This document shows positions 1 through 9,660 of a stretch of 34,963 bases of DNA, in pieces. The stretch comes from CAADGL01 sp964643885 (GTDB lineage Bacteria > Planctomycetota > Phycisphaerae > UBA1845 > Fen-1342). A program made the translations under genes and the position numbers. Positions within the stretch are counted from its first letter, which is position 1, and every line of letters begins with the position of its first letter. The notes under the pieces are model-generated. The model was not told the origin of the DNA, did no database searches, and was given only the letters and a program-made list of their open reading frames with translations. The DNA is taken from positions 1-34,963 of the forward strand of contig CAZXUI010000045.1 of NCBI GenBank assembly GCA_964643885.1. Direction: 5' to 3'.

Positions 1-1722
<1,722 letters not shown>

Positions 1723-1858
1723 CGGTCTGTCTCCCCGCGGGCTGCGTGCCGCATGGATTCCTCAGGATGGTATTGAACCGGGGAGTCTAACCGATATTCG
1801 CCCGGGTCGCAGCGGGCGCAGGCCGGCCGGCGGTCGCGGGGGCTGAGCTGAATGCAAA

Positions 1859-1895
1859 GTGCGGCCGGCCCTGGGGTCGCCAGCGTCGGCCGCAC
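1859..1895 (-). terminator. Hairpin downstream of the PEP-CTERM gene, possible terminator
   Basis: A perfect 9-bp inverted repeat, GTGCGGCCG (1859-1867) and CGGCCGCAC (1887-1895), encloses a second small stem CTGG/CCAG. It lies 48 nt beyond the stop of the minus-strand PEP-CTERM gene and 137 nt before the aconitase start. On the minus strand it is followed by TTTGCATT, a weak T tract, so it may end transcription between the two genes. GC-rich inverted repeats are common in this sequence, hence the moderate confidence. Confidence 0.45.
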
Positions 1896-1943
1896 CGATC
1901 GGAGCGGGTCTGACTGCTCTCTATCTCGCCAGCGGCGCCGGAA

Positions 1944-2573
1944 CTAGCGGCGGCGCAGCACGAGCAGGCCCGCCAGGGCGAGCATGGTCATCGTCGCCGG
2001 CTCGGGCACGGCGTTGATCGTCATCCCGTTGAAGATGGTCGAGTTACCCCACGTCCCGCCGCCGTTGCTCGAGAAGCGATAGCCCAGGAACGTGATGCCC
2101 GGACCCGGCGTCGGTGCCGTGTTCGGCGTCAGCGACTGCCACAGCAGCGAGTTCGTGAACGCCGGACCGTCCAGCACGAACCAGTAGGATGTGTTCGCCT
2201 GGAGCGTGAACGCCGCGGCCGTGGTGATGGTCACCTCGCCCACCGGCATGTTGGCCGGAATCGGCACGGGATCGAACGCGGCCAGCAGCACGCCGGGATT
2301 GCCGGCCGCGTCGGAATAGATGCCGCCGCTGAGCGTGCTCGCCGGTGACGTGTTGCTGATCAGAGCGACCATCGACTGAAAGTCGAGCGACTGGGCGCCC
2401 ATCGTCAGGCCGACACCCTTGGTCCGATCCGCCGCATCCGTACCGAGGCCGAGGTTCGTTCCCGTACCCGACCCAGTGCCGGGCAGGTTCGAAAGCAGGA
2501 CCTGCGCCTGAACGGATGTGGCGAGCAACAGGCAGGCGGCCATCGCGGCCGCTGCGACACGGAAGATTCGCAT
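1944..2573 (-). CDS. Secreted PEP-CTERM sorting-domain protein
   Basis: A 209-residue exported protein. Residues 1-23 form a signal peptide (MRIFRV, a hydrophobic AAAAMAACLLLATS core, then VQA before the likely cleavage site). The last about 23 residues are a PEP-CTERM signal: VPEPA, a hydrophobic segment, and a terminal RRR. The middle is low in charge and rich in Gly, Thr and Ser, and includes YWFVLDG, reminiscent of the 'choice-of-anchor' domains that precede PEP-CTERM tails. Known PEP-CTERM proteins are processed by an exosortase and reach the cell surface or matrix; no exosortase gene is in this window. The start at 2573 is chosen because AGGAGG lies 7 nt upstream and the signal peptide begins there; the frame is open 25 codons further upstream without a ribosome site. 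The precise role is unknown. It lies 499 nt downstream of an ECF sigma gene on the same strand. Confidence 0.85.
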   Translation of the reverse strand: MRIFRVAAAAMAACLLLATSVQAQVLLSNLPGTGSGTGTNLGLGTDAADRTKGVGLTMGAQSLDFQSMVALISNTSPASTLSGGIYSDAAGNPGVLLAAFDPVPIPANMPVGEVTITTAAAFTLQANTSYWFVLDGPAFTNSLLWQSLTPNTAPTPGPGITFLGYRFSSNGGGTWGNSTIFNGMTINAVPEPATMTMLALAGLLVLRRR

Positions 2574-3072
2574 GCGAACGCCTCCTCTCCCACGGCGGGA
2601 AACACCCGCGAACACTCCTCGCCACGCGCGACGAGCGGCAGGTGACACAATGCAAGACCGACTGTCGCAGAGGGCCGGACCGTTCGACAGCCCGCCCGCG
2701 AATCGACTCTGGCATTAGACAGAAGGTGGCAGCCCACCCACCCGGCCGGGCCTGCGGCGAGACACCCCTCCTGTTATGCAGCGAAGAGGGCGGACAGCTC
2801 CTGAAGAGGCGCGCGAACTTCGCTGCCGCGGCTGCCTGATGCAGCCCGAATTGTTCATGACGAGCCCGGCATACCGCTCCCGCCACGTCTACCCACATTA
2901 TCATTTCACCGCCGGCGGAGCAAGACTTTTTCGCCTTGCCGCGACGGGGCAGCCGGACCCCAGCCACGGCGACCACTCACGATTGCAAACGGTGGGCAGG
3001 CTCCCCGCGGACGGCCCGTCAGGCACGCGCGCCACATGAAAGTACAGTCGCGGACGGCACTTGTGAGCGTGG
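2574..3072 (-). other. Intergenic region between sigma factor and PEP-CTERM gene
   Basis: About 500 bases with no convincing gene. Frames here are open on both strands, but the translations are Arg/Ala-rich and lack ribosome sites. A small hairpin, GCGGG/CCCGC at 2595-2609, sits just upstream of the PEP-CTERM ribosome site. The PEP-CTERM promoter must lie in this region or before the sigma gene; no good -35/-10 pair could be picked out. Confidence 0.5.
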
Positions 3073-3672
3073 CTAGCCGTCGAATCCCCGCCGGCGCAAG
3101 ATCGCCTCGAGCTTCCGCAGGCAGCGCATCCGCGTCGGCCCGACGCTCCCCAGCGGCAGATCGAATCGGGCGGCGAGCGCCTTGTAGCCCGCATTTCCGT
3201 GGGTCAGGAAGCTGGCTCGCAGCAGCTCCGCCTCCCGGCCGCCCAGCTCGCTCAGTGCCTCCTGCACCACCTGCCGTCGCTCCCACAGGTGGAGTTCATC
3301 CACGTCAGGCGTCTCGTCCGTGACGCCAGTCCGGCACGGGCGGCGGTTTCGTTCGGCCCGGCCGGCAGCCTTCCACGACTCGCGACGGGCCGTCGTGGCC
3401 AGCCATGAGGCGAGCCGTTCGTGGGTGCGAACCGTGTGGAGCCGGCGAAAAAGGCGTGTGAGCACGTCCTGAAGCACGTCGTCGGCGTCTGACTCGGAAA
3501 GCCCGGTGCCGCGGGCAATCGAATAAATCAGGCGGGCGTAGCGTTCGACTAAACTGTCCCAGGCGGACTGCACGCCCGCCAGGCACTGCTCGATCAATAC
3601 TCGGTCGTCTCCGCGCCCGCGGCCGGGATCGCACGGGCGCAGCCTGCTCCAGCTCAATGCCTGCACAGTCAT
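3073..3672 (-). CDS. ECF-type sigma-70 family RNA polymerase sigma factor
   Basis: A 199-residue group 4 sigma factor, which directs RNA polymerase to a specific promoter set. Region 2 spans residues about 25-105 (SAWDSLVERYARLIYSIA, then SDADDVLQDVLTRLF, the core-binding and -10 recognition helices). Region 4 spans about 135-197, with the helix-turn-helix around ALAARFDLPLGSVGPTRMR. The GSVGPTR turn and the spacing are typical of planctomycete ECF factors. No anti-sigma gene is adjacent, which is common in those groups. The ATG at 3672 has GGAG only 2 nt upstream; the third codon is GTG (3666) and would have the usual 8-nt spacing, so the real start may be 3666. The open frame continues 70 codons upstream, but that text does not look coding. 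Its targets are unknown; the neighbouring PEP-CTERM gene is one possibility. Confidence 0.88.
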   Translation of the reverse strand: MTVQALSWSRLRPCDPGRGRGDDRVLIEQCLAGVQSAWDSLVERYARLIYSIARGTGLSESDADDVLQDVLTRLFRRLHTVRTHERLASWLATTARRESWKAAGRAERNRRPCRTGVTDETPDVDELHLWERRQVVQEALSELGGREAELLRASFLTHGNAGYKALAARFDLPLGSVGPTRMRCLRKLEAILRRRGFDG

Positions 3673-3961
3673 TGCTCCTTTTCCACGCGTACAGGAGAGC
3701 CGGCCCGGCACCGCCTCACCGTTCCCGCAGCTCAGTGCAAGGTCCGTGCCACAGACTTGGCCCGTCGTCGATTCCGCCCCGTAAGCCATTGTGTCAGGCG
3801 TACGACGACGCGAACTGGGGCATTTCGCGCAGCGGCTGCGCGATCTCGCACGGAAATGATGCGAATTCTGGGAAGCCCGCAAGAACCAGACGCGCCGGCG
3901 GACCCAACCGCCGGCCGACAGCCCCTCGCGGCCGGAGACTCCGCATCGCCCCAGCCCCGAA

Positions 3962-5422
3962 TCAGGGAGCCAGCAGAAGTTGACCGCCCGGTTGCAGCGC
4001 CGGCGGCTGCGTCAGGCGCTCGCGCAGGTCGGATTCGTCCAGGGCAAATGCGGGGCTGATTTCCAGCCGCACGGCCGGCTCGCCTGCCGAATCGCGCGGA
4101 ACCGGCACGCCGCAGGCTTCCAGCCAGCGGGCAGCGCGGCGGACCTGGTCGCGCAGGCAGGTCGCCGGCGAGTCGCTGCCTTCGGCGTTCTTGACCGGAC
4201 TGAACTCCTCCTCGCGCGCCGTGTACATGGCCAACGGATTCGCCGCCAGCGGAATCGCGTCGAAGATGAAGGTCTCCAGCTTGACGGCGTTCGGCGAGGT
4301 CGGCCGCACGGGCTGCCCGTCGTCGTCGACGGTTTCCACCTTCTTCTCCGCCCGATGCCAGGGCAGCCGCTCGGCCGCACCTTCGGCGGTGAGCCGCTCG
4401 ACGAAGGCGCGGCTGATGACGTGGACGGCGATGCTGCCCGCGTCGAACCGGCGCGAACCGTCCGCATTGCGGGCGACGGCCAGCGACTCGGGCAGATCGC
4501 TGTACTCGATCACGCACATGCGGCCGTCGGCGACACAGAGATTGCCGACCCGCTCGGTGTCGTGCGCCTTGGTGACGACTTTGCTCGACATCTCGGAGCC
4601 AGCAAGCTCGTGCAGGCCGACGAAGAGCGCGTCCACCGCGTGCACGAGCGGGTTATCCACCTGGAAGTAGCTGATGTGATCGACGCCGCGGCGCTTCATG
4701 TCCTCGAGCGCGCCGCTGCGGGCCAGCGCCGCAAGTGTTCCGCCGTGCCCGTCGGGCGACAGGGCGACCCGGTGCTTCTCGGCCAGCGCGATTCGCCCAT
4801 CGGGCAGGAACGCCGGCATCTGGCCCTGAGTGAAGAAAAACGCGGCCTCTCGCGGCAGGCCGAACCAGCCGTGCTGCTCGAACACGGCCAGCGTCGCCGC
4901 GTGATTGGTCGGGCTGGTCATGATGTACCATGGCGGCCGCCGGCCGAAGCGCCGTGCCACACCGTGAAGGTACTCCGCGAAGACCTGGAACAGGCAGGCG
5001 CGACGGATGGGGGTCACCGGAAAGGCGCCCTTCGGGCCGTCGAAGCCAAGCCGTGTCCCCTGTCCGCCGGCAACGGTCAGCGCGGCGACTCGGCCGGACG
5101 CGATCGCATCCGCGCCGGCGCGGCGAGCGCGGTCGTAGAGATCGGCGTAGCGCGCGGCCGGCCCGTCGGAGCGCCGGTCGGCATCGACCTGGGCAGCCGA
5201 GGGAAGCACATCAGGCGGCTCGATCGACATCGGCATGACGGCCTGCGGCTTGTTGCGCACGAGCGTCTCGATCAGCGGCAGGCAGCGCCGCAGATCGACC
5301 TGATCGAGGTCATCCAGGAGCTGGCCCCGTTGCTCATCGTCGAGCTCGTTCCAGAAAGCCAGCAGGTGCAACTGGCCGGCCGCGGCGAGTTCGTGACGGT
5401 GTTTCTCCAGCCGCTCGCGCAT
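3962..5422 (-). CDS. UDPGP-family nucleotidyltransferase, eukaryotic UAP1-like UDP-sugar pyrophosphorylase
   Basis: A 486-residue enzyme of the UDPGP fold, expected to join UTP to a hexose-1-phosphate, most likely GlcNAc-1-P or GalNAc-1-P, in the cytoplasm. The nucleotide loop AGGQGTRLG...GPKG is at residues 118-132. Other family features are ALSPDGHGG, the sugar-binding FQVDNPL, the SSKVVTK segment, and VIEYSDL near the middle of the protein. Residues 1-110 form a helical N-terminal part as in UAP1. Length matches eukaryotic UAP1 (about 500) and is unlike bacterial GlmU (about 450, left-handed beta helix). The start at 5422 has AGGAG 8 nt upstream; the ATG at 5449 in the same frame has none. 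Its 5' end faces the divergent DUF362 gene across 71 nt. The exact sugar cannot be read from sequence, so UDP-glucose activity remains possible. Confidence 0.85.
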   Translation of the reverse strand: MRERLEKHRHELAAAGQLHLLAFWNELDDEQRGQLLDDLDQVDLRRCLPLIETLVRNKPQAVMPMSIEPPDVLPSAAQVDADRRSDGPAARYADLYDRARRAGADAIASGRVAALTVAGGQGTRLGFDGPKGAFPVTPIRRACLFQVFAEYLHGVARRFGRRPPWYIMTSPTNHAATLAVFEQHGWFGLPREAAFFFTQGQMPAFLPDGRIALAEKHRVALSPDGHGGTLAALARSGALEDMKRRGVDHISYFQVDNPLVHAVDALFVGLHELAGSEMSSKVVTKAHDTERVGNLCVADGRMCVIEYSDLPESLAVARNADGSRRFDAGSIAVHVISRAFVERLTAEGAAERLPWHRAEKKVETVDDDGQPVRPTSPNAVKLETFIFDAIPLAANPLAMYTAREEEFSPVKNAEGSDSPATCLRDQVRRAARWLEACGVPVPRDSAGEPAVRLEISPAFALDESDLRERLTQPPALQPGGQLLLAP

Positions 5423-5493
5423 CACGCTGGCTCCTTCGTTTCGGGCCACCCCGCAAAAAGTCAGGTTCGAAAGACGGTCGATAAAGCGTATTG

Positions 5494-6561
5494 ATGCGCG
5501 CTGGTCCGGTCAAAAACGTCCGCCACGCTCCGATTACTCGCCGCGAGATGCTGCGCGGCATGGCAGCCGCGGGCGGTCTGCTGATGGGCGCCGGCTGGCC
5601 GGTTGACGCGGTGGCTCAGGATTCTCAACCGGCGACGTCGCGGCCGCTGCAACCGGTTCCGCTCGGTACGCAGCTCCCTTGGCTCGTGCGGGAACCCCAC
5701 CGCTCGCGGGTCGTGGACGCCCGCTCCGATCGCATTCTGAGCGGAACGAACATCGACACGCTGCTACTCGAATCCATGTTGCAGCGTTCGTTGCAGACGC
5801 TGACGGGGGCGGAGTCGATGCCGGACGCCTGGCGGGCGATCCTCGGGCCGGCCGAGCGGATCGCGATCAAGTTCAACTCCGTCGGCGCGTCGCTGATCGG
5901 AACGAACGATGACGTGGCCCGGGCACTCGTGCGGCACCTGACGCGGGTCGGTTACGGGCCCGACCAAATCACGTTAATCGAGGTGCCACAATATCTTACG
6001 AACGAGCTGGAAACGCGCGCACCCGCGCCCGGCTGGGGGGAGACGATCCGCGTCGGCGACTCGGCGGAGCCGGTCGCGCAGTACCTGCTCGAAGCGGACG
6101 CGGTGATCAACGTGCCGCTGCTCAAGACGCACCAGATCGCCGGCGTGAGCGGCGCGATGAAGAACATCTCGCACGCCGTGGTTCGCCACCCGGCCCGCTA
6201 CCACGCCAACGGGTGCAGCCCGTTCATCGGGCAAATCATTTATTCACAAGAGGTTAGCTCAAAGCTGCGGCTGACGGTGCTGAATGCCCTGCGGATCGTG
6301 GTCGACCGCGGCCCGGACGCGCACAACGAAGACCTGGTCGAATACGGCGGCCTGCTGACCGGTTTCGATCCCGTCGCGGTGGACAGCGTCGGCCTGTCGC
6401 TGCTGCTGGTTGAGCGGCGGCGGCGGGGGCTGGAGGAGCCCGTCCTCACCCGCTACCTTGAGGCGGCCGGGGACATCGGCGTCGGGCGATGGCGGCCGGC
6501 GGATATCGAGCGGATCCCGCTCCAGTGGGTGAGCGGGTCGCCGCCGGAATCCGGGCGGTGA
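5494..6561 (+). CDS. DUF362 domain protein with Tat-type signal
   Basis: A 355-residue protein beginning with a twin-arginine-like export signal: ITRREMLRG followed by the hydrophobic stretch MAAAGGLLMGAGW and a likely cleavage near DAVAQ. The body is DUF362: the segment DAVINVPLLKTHQIAGVSGAMKN is the family hallmark, with KFNS (about residue 124) and the C-terminal VEYGGLLTGFDPVAVDSVG. DUF362 members often occur with iron-sulfur domains; no ferredoxin cysteines are present here. The biochemical role is not established. The start is uncertain: TTG at 5491 directly precedes the ATG at 5494, neither has a clear ribosome site, and a later ATG would remove the twin arginine. It is divergent from the UDP-sugar pyrophosphorylase and ends 12 nt before a strong promoter. 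Confidence 0.85.
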   Translation: MRAGPVKNVRHAPITRREMLRGMAAAGGLLMGAGWPVDAVAQDSQPATSRPLQPVPLGTQLPWLVREPHRSRVVDARSDRILSGTNIDTLLLESMLQRSLQTLTGAESMPDAWRAILGPAERIAIKFNSVGASLIGTNDDVARALVRHLTRVGYGPDQITLIEVPQYLTNELETRAPAPGWGETIRVGDSAEPVAQYLLEADAVINVPLLKTHQIAGVSGAMKNISHAVVRHPARYHANGCSPFIGQIIYSQEVSSKLRLTVLNALRIVVDRGPDAHNEDLVEYGGLLTGFDPVAVDSVGLSLLLVERRRRGLEEPVLTRYLEAAGDIGVGRWRPADIERIPLQWVSGSPPESGR

Positions 6562-6573
6562 CGAAAAAACGCC

Positions 6574-6601
6574 TTGACTCCCGCTGGGGAGGTGGTATGC
6601 T
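6574..6601 (+). promoter_or_regulatory. Sigma-70-type promoter with extended -10
   Basis: TTGACT (6574-6579), a 16-nt spacer, and TATGCT (6596-6601) preceded by TGG, which gives an extended -10. It starts 12 nt after the DUF362 stop and points toward the prepilin-like gene. The predicted transcript start is near 6608, leaving a leader of about 500 nt. Confidence 0.7.
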
Positions 6602-7109
6602 TCTTATTGGACTGATTTGACAACTGAGGGAACCAGCGACAGGGCTGCGATCGATTCTGATTCATCGAAATCATACGTTCGGATATTTTTCGCGTATCGT
6701 CAGCCATCTTCGTCTGCATACTGATTCCCCTGCCTGGATTTCCTCGCCAGTCGCTTGAGCCCGCGTTCTGCGCCCACAAGACCGGGGTGCGTTCGTCGTG
6801 CGGGTCTTCGGTCGGTCTTGCGCCGGCCGGACTGGCAAAACCACTCATCGTGAATGACGCCCCGTGTGAAGTGGTGCGTGGTGCCTGACCGCTCAACGGG
6901 CACCGGGCGCGGCGGGCATGCGTTGTGCCCCCGCGCGTAGCAACACGGCCGGCTGTCGGTGCGCTGTCGAGCCGCGCTGTGCGTGGCTGAGGATTCACCG
7001 GTCGGGACGTTGCCCGGCCCGCGCACTTGGCATTATCTTCCGGTCTGACCGGCTTGCGGTGTGGCGAGTCGGCCGTGAAAGGATTGAGCGAGGAGTCTGG
7101 AGGTTTCAC
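6602..7109 (+). promoter_or_regulatory. Long untranslated leader of the prepilin-like gene
   Basis: About 500 bases between the promoter at 6574-6601 and the GTG start at 7110, with no credible gene. The 6918 frame is open into the downstream gene, but its translation has no recognisable content and no ribosome site. The clearest structure is a hairpin at 6907-6936: six plus five base pairs with one bulged C (6913) and the loop TGCGTTG. A weaker pairing is AAGACC (6778-6783) with GGTCTT (6803-6808). A leader this long suggests post-transcriptional control or an unrecognised RNA. It does not match RNase P RNA, tmRNA, SRP RNA or a riboswitch known to me. Confidence 0.45.
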
Positions 7110-8087
7110 GTGAAGAGACGTCAGAAGGGATTTACACTGATCGAGCTGCTGGTGGTGGTGGCGATCATCGCACTGCTGATCTCCATCCTGCTGCCCAGCT
7201 TGTCGCGAGCGCGGGAGCTCGCGAAGCGGGCCGTGTGCGCGTCGAACCTGCGCGGCATCGGCCAGGGCCACCACATCTACGCCAACGACAACTTCGAGTG
7301 GTTCCCGCACCACTTCTATCAGCCGACGTACAACAACCCGAACCAGGCGCCTGCGACGCACGGCATCGCCTACATCGGCACCATGGGCAGCGCCGACGTC
7401 TCGATCACGCTGCCCACGTCGCCGACGACGTCGCCGACCGCCAATCACCCCAGCCGGTCGAACTTCCTGCTGGTGATCGCCGGTCAGTCGACGCCGGGAC
7501 AGTTCATCTGCCCGAGCTCCGGTGACAGCGAGGATGACCTGCGGAACCGCGGTAGTGACTCCACGCAGGGCAACGAGTCGGCCGCACAGCCGGGTATCAA
7601 CCGGTTCGACTTCCGCGGCTATCCGTTCATGAGCTACGGCTACCAGATGCCGTTCGCACGCCGCGGCAAGCCGCGCCAGACGCTGGATGTCCGCATGGTG
7701 CTCAACGCCGACAAGGGTCCGTACTTCACGGCCGGCAGCGGCACGGGTTCCACGCAGACGACACCGGACATCGCGGTGACCGGCAACGGCGCGCCGCAGG
7801 CCGGGCAGTTCGGCGGCAGCACCGAGGCGATCCTCAAGGTCAGCAACGATCGCTGGCGGCCCTACAACAGCCAGAATCACAACGGCGAGGGCCAGAACGC
7901 GCTCTTCGTCGACGGCCACGCGGAATTCCTCCGCAAGCCGATTGTCGGCGTGAACAACGACAACATCTACACCTACCAGATCGCCTTCGTCGATCCGAAC
8001 GGCGCCAACATCCTGCTTGGCGGCGACCCCGGCGAGGACGAGAACGTAGGTCCGTTGACGCAGACCGACTCGGTGATCATCCCGTAG
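7110..8087 (+). CDS. Prepilin-type N-terminal cleavage/methylation domain protein (planctomycete pseudopilin-like)
   Basis: A 325-residue protein with a class III signal: KRRQKG then FTLIE, cleaved by prepilin peptidase between G and F, followed by a hydrophobic helix (residues about 8-30) that anchors it in the membrane. The next stretch, SRARELAKRAVCASNLRGIGQ, is typical of Phycisphaerae members. The globular part is rich in Asn, Gly and Ser and ends with NHNGEGQNALFVDGHAEFL, an H-x10-DGH variant of the H-x9-DG motif of planctomycete pseudopilin-like proteins. Such proteins are numerous in these genomes; their roles are mostly unknown, though a type II secretion or surface role is assumed. 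The GTG start has GGAGG 6 nt upstream and places the signal at the N terminus. It is monocistronic, with its own promoter and terminator. Confidence 0.88.
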   Translation: MKRRQKGFTLIELLVVVAIIALLISILLPSLSRARELAKRAVCASNLRGIGQGHHIYANDNFEWFPHHFYQPTYNNPNQAPATHGIAYIGTMGSADVSITLPTSPTTSPTANHPSRSNFLLVIAGQSTPGQFICPSSGDSEDDLRNRGSDSTQGNESAAQPGINRFDFRGYPFMSYGYQMPFARRGKPRQTLDVRMVLNADKGPYFTAGSGTGSTQTTPDIAVTGNGAPQAGQFGGSTEAILKVSNDRWRPYNSQNHNGEGQNALFVDGHAEFLRKPIVGVNNDNIYTYQIAFVDPNGANILLGGDPGEDENVGPLTQTDSVIIP

Positions 8088-8118
8088 CTCGGCTTTCGTC
8101 GCAGTGCTCTTCGATGCG

Positions 8119-8159
8119 GCGGGGCGGCGGCTCGATCGGGTCGCCGCCCCGCTTGCTTT
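8119..8159 (+). terminator. Rho-independent terminator of the prepilin-like gene
   Basis: A perfect 11-bp GC stem, GCGGGGCGGCG (8119-8129) with CGCCGCCCCGC (8142-8152), extends inward by two pairs (one G-U), has a short loop and is followed by TTGCTTT. It lies 31 nt after the stop codon at 8087. Confidence 0.7.
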
Positions 8160-8337
8160 GCGCGCTGCCACGGATACCATCCCGCGGCGTGCCACGCGGG
8201 GCACTCCTCCGGCGCCGCGCCGGCCGCCGCGAACCCGCGCTCCGGGCGATAGACTCCCGATCCTGGCGGTCGCACCCGCTCGCGGATCACCGGGGCGGTT
8301 CGCCGCACCGCTGCACAGCTCGCGCGGACAAGACTCT

Positions 8338-9660
8338 ATGAGTGACATTCCGGCACCCCCACCCACTCCCACGAAAGGCACACTGTACCTGCTCGCGCTT
8401 CACGCGCTGGCCACCGGACTGCTCGCCACGTCCAGCGTCGTCATCGTCCTGCCGCTGGTCGCCCTGCGCTACTTCGGCGCCGGCGAGTGGCAGACCTTCT
8501 TCATCACCGCCGCCGTCCCGACGCTGCTGAGCACCTCGATCTTCTGGCACGATCTTCAGCGCCGTCTCTCGCTGCCGCGCTATCTGCTCGTCCATTGGCT
8601 CGCCGCCGCCGGACCCCTCGTCCTCATGATGTTCGCGCAGAACGTCACCCAACTGCTCGCCTGCCACATCGGAGCCGCAATCGGCGCCGCAGGCTGGATG
8701 CCCGTCAACGGCATGCTGCTCAAACAGCTCTATTCCGACCAGCGACGCGGCCGCGCCTTCGGCCTGCTACAGGCCGCCACACTCATCGCCCAGGCAGCCG
8801 CCATCGGCGGCGCCGGCTGGTGGCTGGCGCGCCGGCCGGACGCGTTCCGCCTGTTTCTGCCTGCCGTCGCTGCCATCTACGCCGGCGGGCTGATCCTCGT
8901 GGCGCGGCTGGCCCGCACGAAACCGGTCCAGGCCCCGCCCGCCGTCGGGCCGCTTGGCTGGCGCGAGACGCTGCGGCCGGTCTTCCGCGCCCGCGAGATT
9001 CTCGCCGCCGACCCGCGCTTCTTCCGATACGAGGCCGCCTACATGACCTACGGCTGCGGCTTCATGATCTGCGACGCCCTGCTCCCCCACCTGGTCACCG
9101 TCAAGCTCCACATGCCCTACGACGAAGCCGCGGGCGTCGCCTACGCCCTGCTCCGGGCAAGCATGCTGGTGATGATCCTGCCGGCCGGCTGGCTTTCCGA
9201 CCGGCTCGGTCCGATCCGGACTTCCGCCGTGGCCTTCCTGGGCCTGACGCTCTATCCCCTGCTGCTGCTCGTCGCGCGCGACTCGCTCGGCCTGGGCGTC
9301 GCCAGCGTCGTCAACGGCGTCGCCATGTCCGGCGTGATGATGGGCTGGATGCTCGGCCCCGTCTCGCTGGCCCGTTCGGCCGAGCAGGTCTCCGAGTACG
9401 TCGCGATCCACACGACACTCGTCGGCCTGCGCGGAATCCTCTTCCAGTTCGCCGCCATTCTCGGTTACACACTCACGGGCACGTTCACCGGGCCGCTGCT
9501 GATCGCGGCCGCCGCCTTCGCCTGGGCCGCCGTGCAGATGTTTCGATTGCAGTCGCTGGCCGCCGAGCCGGCCGTGGCGCAACCGCCGTCCGCCCCGGCG
9601 TCCGCCGCCACAGCAGCCGCCCCGGAGACAGGCACTTCGTTCGCGCGGGAGAACCCATGA
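8338..9660 (+). CDS. Major facilitator superfamily permease
   Basis: A 440-residue integral membrane protein with about 12 hydrophobic segments. Examples are LYLLALHALATGLLA (about 16-30), the PLVLMMFAQNVTQLLA region, and C-terminal helices around TLYPLLLLVA and FQFAAILGYTLTG. The loop GWLSDRLGPIRT (about residues 282-293) resembles the MFS motif A in the second half, and RRGRAFGLLQA is an equivalent segment in the first half. The substrate cannot be predicted. The C-terminal tail of about 35 residues is Ala/Pro-rich and probably cytoplasmic. The frame is open upstream to 8104, but those residues are Arg/Pro-rich and overlap the terminator, so the ATG at 8338 is preferred, although no strong ribosome site is visible. 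The stop overlaps the mgtE start as ATGA, which implies translational coupling. Confidence 0.85.
   Translation: MSDIPAPPPTPTKGTLYLLALHALATGLLATSSVVIVLPLVALRYFGAGEWQTFFITAAVPTLLSTSIFWHDLQRRLSLPRYLLVHWLAAAGPLVLMMFAQNVTQLLACHIGAAIGAAGWMPVNGMLLKQLYSDQRRGRAFGLLQAATLIAQAAAIGGAGWWLARRPDAFRLFLPAVAAIYAGGLILVARLARTKPVQAPPAVGPLGWRETLRPVFRAREILAADPRFFRYEAAYMTYGCGFMICDALLPHLVTVKLHMPYDEAAGVAYALLRASMLVMILPAGWLSDRLGPIRTSAVAFLGLTLYPLLLLVARDSLGLGVASVVNGVAMSGVMMGWMLGPVSLARSAEQVSEYVAIHTTLVGLRGILFQFAAILGYTLTGTFTGPLLIAAAAFAWAAVQMFRLQSLAAEPAVAQPPSAPASAATAAAPETGTSFARENP

Noticed and set aside
3673..3882. N-terminal extension of the ECF sigma factor by 70 residues
   Set aside because: The extension is Arg/Ser/Cys-rich and lacks any sigma-like content; region 2 begins soon after the internal start.
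6615..6645. TTGACA at 6617-6622 as a second promoter -35
   Set aside because: No -10-like hexamer lies 16-18 nt downstream.
8487..9656. Upstream extension of the mgtE frame through the MFS gene
   Set aside because: The translation is Arg/Pro-rich and unlike MgtE; the real start is the ATGA overlap at 9657, where the MgtE N domain begins.
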